DNA from: JAKPQD01 sp029572965
GTDB lineage: Bacteria; Bacteroidota; Bacteroidia; Bacteroidales; DTGW01
Reading direction: 5' to 3'
Assembly (NCBI GenBank): GCA_035374585.1
Contig: DAOSPF010000020.1
Span: 1 to 50,035 of the forward strand
Length of the DNA: 50,035 nt
In this document: one piece after another, positions 6,684-15,425 of the stretch
Layout of the letters: each line of letters opens with the position of its first letter
Position numbering within the stretch: the stretch's first letter is position 1
The notes under the pieces: generated by a model
The model's database searches: none
The model's input: only the letters and a program-made list of their open reading frames with translations
Told to the model about the DNA's origin: nothing
Position numbers and translations under genes: made by a program

Positions 6684-9134
6684 ATGAAAATTTCATACAA
6701 TTGGCTGAAGCAATATATAGATACCCAACTTTCAGCTGAAGAATTAAAAACAATTTTAATAAACCTTGGACTTGAAGTGGAGTCAATGGAAAGATGGCAG
6801 TCTGTAAAAGGCGGTCTTGGAGGTTTTATTATTGCCGAAGTGCTTACCTGTCAGAAACACCCTAATGCTGATAAACTTAGTGTTACTACTGTCAATACCG
6901 GTAGTGGAGAACCTTTGCAGGTGGTTTGTGGTGCTCCTAACGTGGCAGCAGGGCAAAAGGTAATACTTGCCACCATTGGCACTAAAATATATTCGGGTGA
7001 TGAAGTTTTTGAAATCAAAAAGTCAAAAATAAGGGGAGAAGCCTCAGAAGGCATGCTTTGTGCCGAAGATGAGCTGGGGTTAGGCAGTTCGCACGATGGC
7101 ATTATCGTATTGCCTGATGATGTAAAAGTAGGAACGCCAGCAAACCAATATTTTAATGTAGAGGACGATATTGTTTTTGAAATAGGCCTTACGCCTAATC
7201 GTATCGACTGTGCTTCGCATTATGGCGTAGCCCGCGATTTGGCTGCTTTTTTCAATCAAAATAACCCCAAGAAACTTATAAAACCAAGTGTTGAAGCTTT
7301 TAAAGTTGACAACCATAATTTGCCAATAGAGGTTGTAGTTGAAAACCAGGAGGCTTGCATTCGTTACTCTGGTGTCTCTATCAGCGGGGTCACTGTTAAA
7401 GAATCTCCGGATTGGTTGAAAAACAGGTTAAATGCCATAGGCCTTCGCCCGATAAATAATATTGTGGACGTTACCAACTTTATCTTGCACGAGTTGGGGC
7501 AGCCTTTGCATGCTTTTGATGCAGCGCATATTATTGGCAACAAGGTAGTTGTACGTACATTGCCTCAAAATACCGAATTTGTTACCCTTGATGGGGCCAG
7601 GCGCAAGCTGGACGCTAATGACCTGATGATATGTAATACCCAGGAAGGCATGTGTATTGCCGGGGTGTTTGGTGGTGAAAAATCTGGTGTTACTGTTGCC
7701 ACAACAAAGGTTTTTATTGAAAGTGCCTGCTTTCATCCGGTTTGGGTAAGGAAAACTGCCAGGCGCCATGGTCTGAACACCGATTCTTCTTTCCGCTTTG
7801 AGCGTGGTACAGACCCCAATATTACTGTGTATGCCCTGAAAAGGGCTGCATTGCTTATTCAAGAGCTTGCCGGGGGGGCTATTTCTTCAGAAATAGTAGA
7901 TATTTATCCTAAAAAAGTTGAAAATTTTAAAGTTGATATCACTTATAACTATATAGATACCTTGATAGGCAAAGTAATAGACAGGGATAGAATTAAAAAA
8001 ATATTAGAAGGCCTTGAAATTACTATTGCTTCAGAAACATCAGAAGGGCTGTCTTTGTTGGTCCCACCATACAGGGTTGATGTACAAAGGCCTGCAGATA
8101 TTGTAGAAGAGATTATCCGCGTTTATGGCTATAACAATATAGAATTTTCTGAAAAAGTTATATCCACACTGGGTTTTACCGAGAGGCCTACAGCTGAGCA
8201 GTTACAGAACTCTATTTCAGACTACCTGACCGACAATGGCTTTAATGAGATTATGTGCAACTCGCTTACAGCTTCTGCATATTATGAAAACATTGAAGAA
8301 TATAAAAACAATATAGTAAAAATATTGAACCCGCTGAGTTCTGACCTTAATTGTATGCGACAAACATTGATTTACGGTGCACTTGAGTCAATAGTGCTCA
8401 ATATAAACCGTAAACAGAACAACCTGAAGATGTATGAGTTTGGAAACACCTATTTCTTTGATGCAAATAAAGGTGAAGGCCTTAAAAAATACAATGAAAA
8501 ATATCATTTAGGGTTGTTTGTTACCGGGCTTGACCAGGAAACTAACTGGAACACAGCAAAAGAACCTGTTGGGTTCTTTCATTTAAAAGGCTATGTGAAC
8601 AACTTATTGATTAAAGCTGGCGTAAATATTGCCCAGGTTGTAGCAGAACCTGTTAATCATCCTCTTATTTCAAATGGTTTACAATATTCAATAAATGGAA
8701 AACTTCTGGCTGTATTGGGAAGCATTAAATCTGCTGTTTTAAAAAGCTTTGATATCAAGCAGGAAGTGTTTGCAGCAGAGGTAGAATGGGACTTGGTGTT
8801 TAGCCTGGCTAAAAAGAAAAAGGTAGAATATAAAGAATTGCCTAAGTTCCCTGAAGTGAAGCGCGACCTTTCGATGATACTTGATATGCAGGTTACGTAC
8901 GCACAGATTGAACAATTGGCCTATAAAACAGAGCGAAAATTGTTGAAAAACGTTAATTTGTTTGATGTTTATCAGGGAGATAAAATCGAACAAGGTAAAA
9001 AGTCTTATGCTCTGAGCTTTATCTTGCAAGATGAAGAGAAAACCCTTACAGATAACCAGATTGACAAGGTGATGCAAAACCTTATCAAGGCGTACGAATC
9101 GCAGCTTGGGGCAAAAGTAAGAATGCAGTTGTAA
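6684..9134 (+). CDS. pheT: phenylalanine--tRNA ligase beta subunit
   Basis: An 816-residue protein with full bacterial PheT architecture: the N-terminal motif MKISYNWLKQYID, an EMAP/tRNA-binding domain at about 40-150 (VLTCQKHPNADKLSV), B3/B4 editing domain (about 210-400), B5 domain, core, and a C-terminal anticodon-binding FDX-ACB domain (about 720-816, PKFPEVKRDLSMIL). It pairs with PheS, encoded elsewhere, to make the tetrameric synthetase. The frame stays open 13 codons upstream, but the ATG at 6684 matches the family start exactly. One nucleotide separates its stop from the macro-domain gene. Confidence 0.96.
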   Translation: MKISYNWLKQYIDTQLSAEELKTILINLGLEVESMERWQSVKGGLGGFIIAEVLTCQKHPNADKLSVTTVNTGSGEPLQVVCGAPNVAAGQKVILATIGTKIYSGDEVFEIKKSKIRGEASEGMLCAEDELGLGSSHDGIIVLPDDVKVGTPANQYFNVEDDIVFEIGLTPNRIDCASHYGVARDLAAFFNQNNPKKLIKPSVEAFKVDNHNLPIEVVVENQEACIRYSGVSISGVTVKESPDWLKNRLNAIGLRPINNIVDVTNFILHELGQPLHAFDAAHIIGNKVVVRTLPQNTEFVTLDGARRKLDANDLMICNTQEGMCIAGVFGGEKSGVTVATTKVFIESACFHPVWVRKTARRHGLNTDSSFRFERGTDPNITVYALKRAALLIQELAGGAISSEIVDIYPKKVENFKVDITYNYIDTLIGKVIDRDRIKKILEGLEITIASETSEGLSLLVPPYRVDVQRPADIVEEIIRVYGYNNIEFSEKVISTLGFTERPTAEQLQNSISDYLTDNGFNEIMCNSLTASAYYENIEEYKNNIVKILNPLSSDLNCMRQTLIYGALESIVLNINRKQNNLKMYEFGNTYFFDANKGEGLKKYNEKYHLGLFVTGLDQETNWNTAKEPVGFFHLKGYVNNLLIKAGVNIAQVVAEPVNHPLISNGLQYSINGKLLAVLGSIKSAVLKSFDIKQEVFAAEVEWDLVFSLAKKKKVEYKELPKFPEVKRDLSMILDMQVTYAQIEQLAYKTERKLLKNVNLFDVYQGDKIEQGKKSYALSFILQDEEKTLTDNQIDKVMQNLIKAYESQLGAKVRMQL

Positions 9135-9135
9135 T

Positions 9136-9654
9136 ATGGCTCAGATTAAGGTTATTAAGGACGATATCACACGCCAGCAGGTGGACGTGATAGTTAATGC
9201 AGCCAACTCCTCTTTGTTAGGTGGCGGTGGAGTTGATGGCGCAATACACCGGGCTGCCGGGCCAGCCCTTTTTGCTGAATGTAAAGCTCATAATGGCTGT
9301 AAAACTGGCGATATTAAAGTTACTAAAGGTTATCAGCTTCCTTGTAAATATGTTTTTCATGCTGTTGGTCCAATTTGGCAAGGAGGTGAACATAATGAAG
9401 AAGAACTATTGAAATCTTGTTACTTAAAAAGCCTTAAACATGCCACCGAATTGAAAGCAAAAAGCATTGCATTTCCTAATATTTCAACTGGTGTGTATCA
9501 TTTTCCAAAAGAACAAGCAGCAGAAGTTGTTCTAAAAACCGTTCAATGTTTTTTTCAAGAACAAAAAAGCTCTTTATCAGAGGTATATTTTGTTTGTTTT
9601 GATGACGAGAATTTTGAAATATATAACCGTTTACTTCCCAAATATATCAAGTAA
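9136..9654 (+). CDS. macro domain protein, probable ADP-ribose deacylase (YmdB/MacroD-like)
   Basis: A 172-residue stand-alone macro domain. The ADP-ribose-binding signatures are clear: VDVIVNAANSSLLGGGGVDG early on, followed by AIHRAAGP, and FPNISTGVYHFP in the second half. Relatives hydrolyse O-acetyl-ADP-ribose and remove ADP-ribose from proteins. The catalytic Asn-Asn/Gly-rich loop typical of MacroD-type enzymes is present (NAAN...GGGGVDGAIH). It begins one nucleotide after pheT and its stop codon overlaps the start of the prenyltransferase gene (TAATG), so translation is probably coupled along the unit. Cytosolic; no signal peptide. Confidence 0.92.
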   Translation: MAQIKVIKDDITRQQVDVIVNAANSSLLGGGGVDGAIHRAAGPALFAECKAHNGCKTGDIKVTKGYQLPCKYVFHAVGPIWQGGEHNEEELLKSCYLKSLKHATELKAKSIAFPNISTGVYHFPKEQAAEVVLKTVQCFFQEQKSSLSEVYFVCFDDENFEIYNRLLPKYIK

Positions 9655-10520
9655 TGTCAGTAAATGAGGTAAGTAAATACCTTTCGCTTGTTAAGTTTAG
9701 TCATACTCTTTTTGCCATGCCTTTTGCTTTTATTGGGTATTTTTTGGCTTTAAAATATGGGGACTCTTATTTTTCATTAAAATTATTATTGCTTGTTGTT
9801 GCATGTATGGTATTTGCCCGTAATACAGCAATGGCATTCAATCGTTATGCCGACAGGCACATTGATTTGCACAATCCTCGCACGGCATTGCGCGAAATTC
9901 CTGCCGGGATATTAAAGGCTGAATCGGTATTGGTATTTACTATAATAAATGCAGTATTGTTTATTGCAACTACCTGGTTCATCAACCCAATGGCTTTTTA
10001 TCTGTCGCCAGTGGCCTTGTTTGTGATTACCGGATATAGCCTGACCAAGCGTTTTACAGTACTTTGTCATTTTATACTTGGATTAGGCCTTTCTTTAGCG
10101 CCAATTGGGGCATACATAGCTGTAACTGCCCATTTTCATTGGCTTCCTATATTGTTTTCATTTATAGTCCTGACATGGGTTAGCGGTTTTGATATCATGT
10201 ACGCTTTACAGGACGAGCGTTTTGACAATGACTGGAAGTTAAAATCTATTCCTGCCAAGCTGGGAAGCAGGCGTGCATTGATATTGTCCATTTTGTTACA
10301 TACGATTTCTGCTTTTCTGGTAGTTTTAGCTGGTACATTAGCTCACATGAACCTATTATATTGGATAGGAGCGGGGGTATTTATCACTTTGCTCATTTAT
10401 CAGCACTTGATAGTAAAGCCTAATGATATCTCAAAGGTAAATCTTGCTTTTGCTACTACCAATGGTATTGCAAGTGTTGTTTTTGCAGCTTTTGCAATAG
10501 CAGATATGCTTTTTACCTGA
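9654..10520 (+). CDS. UbiA-family aromatic polyprenyltransferase (possibly MqnP)
   Basis: A 288-residue integral membrane protein with about eight hydrophobic segments. Both Mg-diphosphate-binding motifs of the UbiA superfamily are visible: N63-R-Y-A-D67-R-H-I-D71 and D180-I-M-Y-A-L-Q-D187-E-R-F-D191. The enzyme should attach a polyprenyl chain to an aromatic acid in quinone synthesis. The sequence fits the subgroup often annotated as 4-hydroxybenzoate polyprenyltransferase in organisms lacking ubiquinone. In those organisms the futalosine menaquinone pathway enzyme MqnP is a likely identity, but no other mqn gene is present to confirm it. Its start overlaps the macro gene stop by one base, and its 3' end overlaps the convergent yaaA by 8 bp. 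Confidence 0.88.
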   Translation: MSVNEVSKYLSLVKFSHTLFAMPFAFIGYFLALKYGDSYFSLKLLLLVVACMVFARNTAMAFNRYADRHIDLHNPRTALREIPAGILKAESVLVFTIINAVLFIATTWFINPMAFYLSPVALFVITGYSLTKRFTVLCHFILGLGLSLAPIGAYIAVTAHFHWLPILFSFIVLTWVSGFDIMYALQDERFDNDWKLKSIPAKLGSRRALILSILLHTISAFLVVLAGTLAHMNLLYWIGAGVFITLLIYQHLIVKPNDISKVNLAFATTNGIASVVFAAFAIADMLFT

Positions 10521-11283
10521 CAAACACCCATTTGTTCTCATCCGATACTTCTGGATAAAAGGAATAGCCAGCTTGGTTGAAGTTTTTCAAATCATCCGGG
10601 TCGTCAATTCTGTTTTTCATAATAAAACTGGTCATCAACCCACGGGCTTTTTTGACATACACCACTATGGTCTTTAGCTGGTCGCCAGAAAGTTCATAAA
10701 AAACAGGGGTAATGATTTTGCAGGAAAGTTTGCTGGTGTCCAAAACACTGAAATATTCGTTAGAGGCCAGGTTGATCAGGGTATTTATTTTTTTTTCTTT
10801 CATGTGTTTTTCAAGCGAGGCTGTAACCTTATTTTGCCAAACTTCATAAATGTTTTTATATTTTTCAACACTAAAAGATGTCCCCATGTCCAGACGGTAT
10901 GGCAAAATAAGGTCTAAAGGCCTCACTATGCCGTACAATCCGGATAATATACGTAAGTGGTCTTGTGCAAAAAGCAAATCTTGTTCAGTATATGATTGTA
11001 CATTTACACCCCTGTAAACTTCTCCTGTGTATGAGAAAATAGCTTGCAAAGCATTGTTTTGGTTGGTATCTGTGTGCCAATTGTGAATGCGGTCGAGGTT
11101 AAGCCTGGCCAACTGTGGATTGATTTGCATCAACGACTCAATTTGCGGAGCATTCAATTCACGCAGCGTATGGTTGATTTTTTTTGCTTCATTCAAAAAT
11201 TCGGGTTGAGTAAATGTGGCAAATTTCTTTTTTGCCTTGTCTGTCATTGTTTTGGCAGAAGAAATTACGACTAAAAAGCTCAT
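10513..11283 (-). CDS. yaaA: peroxide stress protein YaaA (DUF328)
   Basis: A 256-residue cytosolic protein of normal YaaA length. The start MSFLVVISSAKTM corresponds to the ISPAKTL block of the family. The middle LRILSGLYGIVRPLDLILPYRLDMG and the C-terminal GYSFYPEVSDENKWVFVR are characteristic. In E. coli YaaA lowers free iron during hydrogen peroxide stress and binds DNA; the same role here is inferred. It is tail-to-tail with the prenyltransferase gene, sharing 8 bp. The upstream 11284-11426 region has no clear -7 element that I can find. Confidence 0.92.
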   Translation of the reverse strand: MSFLVVISSAKTMTDKAKKKFATFTQPEFLNEAKKINHTLRELNAPQIESLMQINPQLARLNLDRIHNWHTDTNQNNALQAIFSYTGEVYRGVNVQSYTEQDLLFAQDHLRILSGLYGIVRPLDLILPYRLDMGTSFSVEKYKNIYEVWQNKVTASLEKHMKEKKINTLINLASNEYFSVLDTSKLSCKIITPVFYELSGDQLKTIVVYVKKARGLMTSFIMKNRIDDPDDLKNFNQAGYSFYPEVSDENKWVFVR

Positions 11284-11426
11284 GTTGTTATATTATTTGT
11301 TTTAATCATTAAACATAAAAAGGGGATAAAAGTTTAGTTTATGAAAAAATAGGTGTTCTGATGCCTTGTTTTCGGCTAACTTTTTTATTTTTGGTACGCA
11401 ATAGGATAGTGGTTGGCCAAAACTTG

Positions 11427-11434
11427 TATATTTG
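11427..11434 (+). promoter_or_regulatory. -7 element before the 223-residue lipoprotein gene
   Basis: TATATTTG matches TAnnTTTG, 52 bp before the ATG at 11486. No TTG at 19-bp spacing is seen. Confidence 0.45.
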
Positions 11435-11485
11435 GCTGAAAATAAGGTATTTTTATATAAAGTTAAAACTGAACAAAAGGCGGAG

Positions 11486-12157
11486 ATGCAAAAAATATTA
11501 GCTTTCATAGCTATTTTTGTGATGTTAGTATCATGTAATACAATCAATTTCTCCGATCAACCACAGGGGGTCATTGAGTATGAAGTGATATACCTTACCA
11601 ACAAATCTGGTATGCCTACCAACTTGTTGCCCCGCAAAGTTGTTTTAAAATTTCGTTCAAACAAAAGCATTACTACCATTGAAGGTTTCATGGGGTTGTT
11701 TTCTTTAAGTAATATTACTGATTTCAGGAAACATACCAATTCAATCCTGCTAAAAGTTATGGATAACAGGCTTGTTTATGAAGGGAAAAAAAATGAGCCC
11801 CCATTCTTTTTAAGTAAATATTTCGATTGTTCTATAGCTATTACCAATGAAAAAAAGGTATTGGCAGGTTTGCCATGTTATAAGGCAATTATTTCGGTTC
11901 CTAATAATAAGGAAAAAAAAATTGTCTATTTTACCCAGGCCATACCATTAAAAAATGCCAACAAAGCATCGCCTTTTGCTTCTTTAGAAGGAATATTGAT
12001 GGAGTTTGACCTATCGCTTACCAATATAGAAATGCACCTTAAAGCGACCAAATACATTCAAACAGAGGTAGATGCTGCTATATTCAAAGTTGATGACAGC
12101 TATAAAGAAGTAAGCCAGCGAAAAATTATCAGCATCCTGAACAAATTGCTGGAATAG
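11486..12157 (+). CDS. predicted lipoprotein of unknown function
   Basis: A 223-residue protein starting at the ATG at 11486. Its 17-residue signal sequence ends in a lipobox (FVMLVSC), so it should be lipid-anchored in the cell envelope. The body looks like the Bacteroidota family of small envelope proteins that carry a GLPCYKA-type block, which resembles GLNM-like or DUF4412-type domains (inference). There is no catalytic motif. The frame could begin 18 codons upstream at 11432, but that adds a hydrophilic stretch before the signal peptide and is rejected. The gene precedes ftsK by 66 bp on the same strand. ftsK has its own promoter element. Confidence 0.7.
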   Translation: MQKILAFIAIFVMLVSCNTINFSDQPQGVIEYEVIYLTNKSGMPTNLLPRKVVLKFRSNKSITTIEGFMGLFSLSNITDFRKHTNSILLKVMDNRLVYEGKKNEPPFFLSKYFDCSIAITNEKKVLAGLPCYKAIISVPNNKEKKIVYFTQAIPLKNANKASPFASLEGILMEFDLSLTNIEMHLKATKYIQTEVDAAIFKVDDSYKEVSQRKIISILNKLLE

Positions 12158-12202
12158 TTATCAACAATTTATTTTTCCACTGCTTTACTTTGTCGAAAAT
12201 AC

Positions 12203-12210
12203 TAAATTTG
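12203..12210 (+). promoter_or_regulatory. -7 element of ftsK
   Basis: TAAATTTG matches TAnnTTTG. It leaves a leader of only about 8 nt to the ATG at 12224, or about 17 nt to the ATG at 12233, which may favour the second start. Confidence 0.5.
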
Positions 12211-12223
12211 GCAAGTCCAAAAA

Positions 12224-14674
12224 ATGAATTTCATGGCTAAAGAAAAAGACAAAAAGCCCAAAGAAGACACCAAAGAAGATAAAAAAGGGATTTTTACAGA
12301 TATCAGGTTTAAAGCCATTGCAGGTATCCTGCTCATACTTTTCTCTGTTTATTTGACCGTTGCATTTGTTTCCTTCCTGTTTACCTGGAAATATGATGCC
12401 AGCTTTACCTGGCAAAATGTATTTTCTGGCTCAGAAATAGAAGTAGCCAACTGGGCTGGTAAAACCGGTGCCAGAATAGCAAACTGGTTGATGAGCGAGT
12501 GGATGGGCTACGCTGCTTTTGGCATTCCTATTATTATGTTTGTAGGTGGCACACGGATGCTCGGTTTTAAAAGGTTTAAATTTAGAAAAACTGCATTGGT
12601 GGTGCTTTTTGGAATGATAATATCTTCATTACTTTTCGGATATTTTTCAAGCATAATAGAATCTTTTAGTAATGGTACAAAAATATTTGGCAGCGGTCCG
12701 GGCGGAGCTCATGGTTATTTTGTATCGCATTGGTTAAATGCGCTGTTGGGTAAGGTAGGTACTGGCTTTATGTTGCTATTAATAGCTTTTACCTATACAG
12801 CACTGATATTCAAGCCATTTGCACAATGGTTTGTACAAACAGTGTTGGACATGTTCACCCACAAACCTAAGGAAGTGCCTGCTGAAGCTGAAGGTACTGC
12901 CATGACTGACGGTATTGCTGAAAATATGGACATTCCGGCTCCTCCGGTAATCGAAAATCCCACTGAAGATATTACCAAACAACTTAACAATGATGAGCTG
13001 GAAGTTATTTTCCAAAAACCCGGAGATGAGGATGTTTTAAGCACGCCGGAACCAGAAGATTTTGATTTGGAAGATGAAGACGATACAGAACTTGAATTGG
13101 TAGAAGGGGCAGAGGAAGAAACAACAGATGCAGCTTCGTTGCTCCAGGAGCTTGGCCCTTACGACCCCACGCTCGACCTTTCCAATTACAAATATCCTAC
13201 TATCGAACTGTTAGAAGACCATAAATCAAACAATCCTGAAGTAACTCAGGACGAGCTTATTTCTAACAAGAATAAGATTGTTGAAACGCTCAAAAACTAT
13301 AAGATAGAAATATCGCACATCAAAGCCACCATTGGGCCTACGGTTACATTGTATGAAATTATCCCGGCACCGGGCGTGCGCATTTCCAAGATTAAGAGCC
13401 TTGAAAACGATATAGCGCTTAGCCTTGCGGCCTTGGGTATCCGTATCATAGCGCCAATTCCGGGTCGTGGCACAATAGGTATAGAAGTGCCTAACCGTAA
13501 CCCCGAAACCGTGTCCATGCGTTCGGTCGTTTCTAACAAAAAGTTTCAGGAGTCGAATGCTGATTTAGCCATTGTTTTAGGTAAAACCATCTCAAACGAC
13601 ACGTATGTTGTTGATTTGGCCAAAATGCCGCACTTGCTGGTTGCCGGGGCTACAGGTCAGGGGAAGTCTGTAGGGCTTAATGCCATCCTTACCTCTTTAT
13701 TATATAAGAAACATCCGAGTGAACTTAAGTTGGTACTTATAGATCCTAAGAAAGTAGAGTTGACATTGTATTCGAAACTTGAAAAACATTTTCTTGCCAA
13801 GCTTCCAGATACCGAAGAGGCCATTATTACTGATACCCAGAAGGTGATAAATACGCTAAACTCGTTGACCATTGAGATGGAAGACCGCTATAGCTTGCTG
13901 AAAAAAGCCCATGTGAGGACAATAAAAGAATATAATACCAAATTCAAAGAACGCAGACTCAATCCAGAACATGGACATCGATTTTTGCCTTATATTGTTC
14001 TCATCATCGATGAGTTTGCAGACCTTATCATGACAGCAGGCCGTGAAATAGAGACCCCGATAGCCCGTTTAGCCCAATTAGCCCGTGCTATTGGTATTCA
14101 TCTTATTATTGCAACACAAAGGCCCACTACTAATATTATTACAGGGATGATAAAAGCTAACTTCCCTGCCCGTATTGCATTTAGGGTAATATCAATGATT
14201 GACTCGCGCACTATTCTTGACAGTCCGGGAGCAAACCAACTGATTGGACGCGGCGATATGCTTGTTTCGACAGGTAGTGACCTGATAAGGGTCCAGTGTG
14301 CTTTTGTTGACACCCCAGAAATAGAGAAAATAGTTGATTTTATTGGAAACCAACCAGGATACTCATCGGCATTCCTCTTACCAGAGGTTAAAGCCGAAGG
14401 CGAAGATGGTAGCATTTCGTCAGAAGACTTATCTTCGCGCGACAGTTTGTTCGATGAGGCTGCCCGCTTGATTGTTATGCACCAACAAGGATCAACCTCA
14501 CTGATACAACGGAAATTTTCTATTGGCTATAACCGCGCAGGCCGTATTATGGATCAATTAGAAGTGGCAGGTATTGTTGGGCCAAGTGAAGGGAGTAAAG
14601 CCCGACAGGTGCTTGTTGTGGACGAAATGTCACTTGAGCATATTTTAAAGCGTATTGATGGAAGAAACAATTAA
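12224..14674 (+). CDS. ftsK: DNA translocase FtsK
   Basis: An 816-residue FtsK/SpoIIIE translocase that pumps chromosomal DNA across the division septum and supports dimer resolution. The N-terminal region has about four membrane spans (residues 25-200), followed by an acidic linker of roughly 100 residues. The alpha/beta motor has Walker A G475-A-T-G-Q-G-K481-S482 and Walker B VLIIDEFADLIM. The winged-helix gamma domain, which reads polar KOPS-like sequences, is at the end (LIQRKFSIGYNRAGRIMDQLE). Length is typical for Bacteroidota. The start could be the ATG at 12224 (MNFMAKEKD) or the one at 12233. The stop codon lies inside a 15-bp tandem repeat. The lolA-like gene follows on the same strand. 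Confidence 0.95.
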   Translation: MNFMAKEKDKKPKEDTKEDKKGIFTDIRFKAIAGILLILFSVYLTVAFVSFLFTWKYDASFTWQNVFSGSEIEVANWAGKTGARIANWLMSEWMGYAAFGIPIIMFVGGTRMLGFKRFKFRKTALVVLFGMIISSLLFGYFSSIIESFSNGTKIFGSGPGGAHGYFVSHWLNALLGKVGTGFMLLLIAFTYTALIFKPFAQWFVQTVLDMFTHKPKEVPAEAEGTAMTDGIAENMDIPAPPVIENPTEDITKQLNNDELEVIFQKPGDEDVLSTPEPEDFDLEDEDDTELELVEGAEEETTDAASLLQELGPYDPTLDLSNYKYPTIELLEDHKSNNPEVTQDELISNKNKIVETLKNYKIEISHIKATIGPTVTLYEIIPAPGVRISKIKSLENDIALSLAALGIRIIAPIPGRGTIGIEVPNRNPETVSMRSVVSNKKFQESNADLAIVLGKTISNDTYVVDLAKMPHLLVAGATGQGKSVGLNAILTSLLYKKHPSELKLVLIDPKKVELTLYSKLEKHFLAKLPDTEEAIITDTQKVINTLNSLTIEMEDRYSLLKKAHVRTIKEYNTKFKERRLNPEHGHRFLPYIVLIIDEFADLIMTAGREIETPIARLAQLARAIGIHLIIATQRPTTNIITGMIKANFPARIAFRVISMIDSRTILDSPGANQLIGRGDMLVSTGSDLIRVQCAFVDTPEIEKIVDFIGNQPGYSSAFLLPEVKAEGEDGSISSEDLSSRDSLFDEAARLIVMHQQGSTSLIQRKFSIGYNRAGRIMDQLEVAGIVGPSEGSKARQVLVVDEMSLEHILKRIDGRNN

Positions 14675-14726
14675 GAATTAAAAAATTAAGAATTAAAAAA
14701 TTAAGAATTAAAAAATTAAGAATTAA
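14671..14726. repeat. 15-bp tandem repeat between ftsK and the LolA-like gene
   Basis: The unit TTAAGAATTAAAAAA is repeated three times perfectly (14671-14685, 14686-14700, 14701-14715). A fourth, 11-nt partial copy follows to 14726. The first unit contains the ftsK stop codon. Copy number may vary between strains by slippage; because the unit lies after the stop, variation would change only the spacer before the next gene. Confidence 0.95.
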
Positions 14727-14739
14727 GTACGAATTAAGA

Positions 14740-15417
14740 ATGATAAGTAAGAGATATATTGTAGCTGCATTGTTTATATTTATTGCAGTTTCTTATTTTG
14801 ATACAATTAAAGCCCAGAAAGACCCTGAGGCGAAAAAAATTGTAGAACAGTTTGTCAGAAAAAATAAGGGACTTGATGCAATATTTATGAAATTTACTAT
14901 AAATACGGAGAACCATCAAAATAAGGATAAAACTTCAATCAATGGTGAAGCCCTGCTGAAAGGGGATAAATATAAGCTCAATATCAACAAAACAGTTATA
15001 TATAATGATGGAAAACTGGTATATAGTTTTCTTCCTGACGAAAAAGAAGTTTCTATTTCTAATTTTAACCCGCAGAAGGAAGAAAATATGATGGTAAACC
15101 CTGCCTATCTTTTTAAAATTTACGATAAAAATTATAAATACAGGTTATTGGGGGAAACAACTTTTAATAGCAAAAATTGTTACGAAATAGACTTTTATCC
15201 CAACGACCTGAATAAAAAATATTCTATTGTAAAACTCATAATCAGTAAAGAAAAACTTAGTCTTGAGGCATTGAAAGTAAAAATGAAATCTGGCATTGAT
15301 TATATTATTAAAGTACAGTCTTTTGAGGAGAAAAAAAACATTTCGGATAGTGAGTTTGTTTTTGATACGAAAGCCCACCCGGATGTTGAAGTTGTTGATT
15401 TGCGCAAGAAAAAATAG
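14740..15417 (+). CDS. LolA-like outer-membrane lipoprotein carrier
   Basis: A 225-residue exported protein. The signal peptide is MISKRYIVAALFIFIAVSYF, cleaved near IKAQ. The mature protein has the LolA-like series of beta strands forming a half-barrel, including INGEALLKGDKYKLNI and the YNDGKLVYSFLPDEKEV turn. LolA carries lipoproteins across the periplasm from the LolCDE complex to the outer membrane. Placement directly after ftsK is also typical of lolA in other bacteria, which supports the call. The gene lies 8 bp before recN, so those two probably share a transcript. Confidence 0.82.
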   Translation: MISKRYIVAALFIFIAVSYFDTIKAQKDPEAKKIVEQFVRKNKGLDAIFMKFTINTENHQNKDKTSINGEALLKGDKYKLNINKTVIYNDGKLVYSFLPDEKEVSISNFNPQKEENMMVNPAYLFKIYDKNYKYRLLGETTFNSKNCYEIDFYPNDLNKKYSIVKLIISKEKLSLEALKVKMKSGIDYIIKVQSFEEKKNISDSEFVFDTKAHPDVEVVDLRKKK

Positions 15418-15425
15418 GCCTTGCT

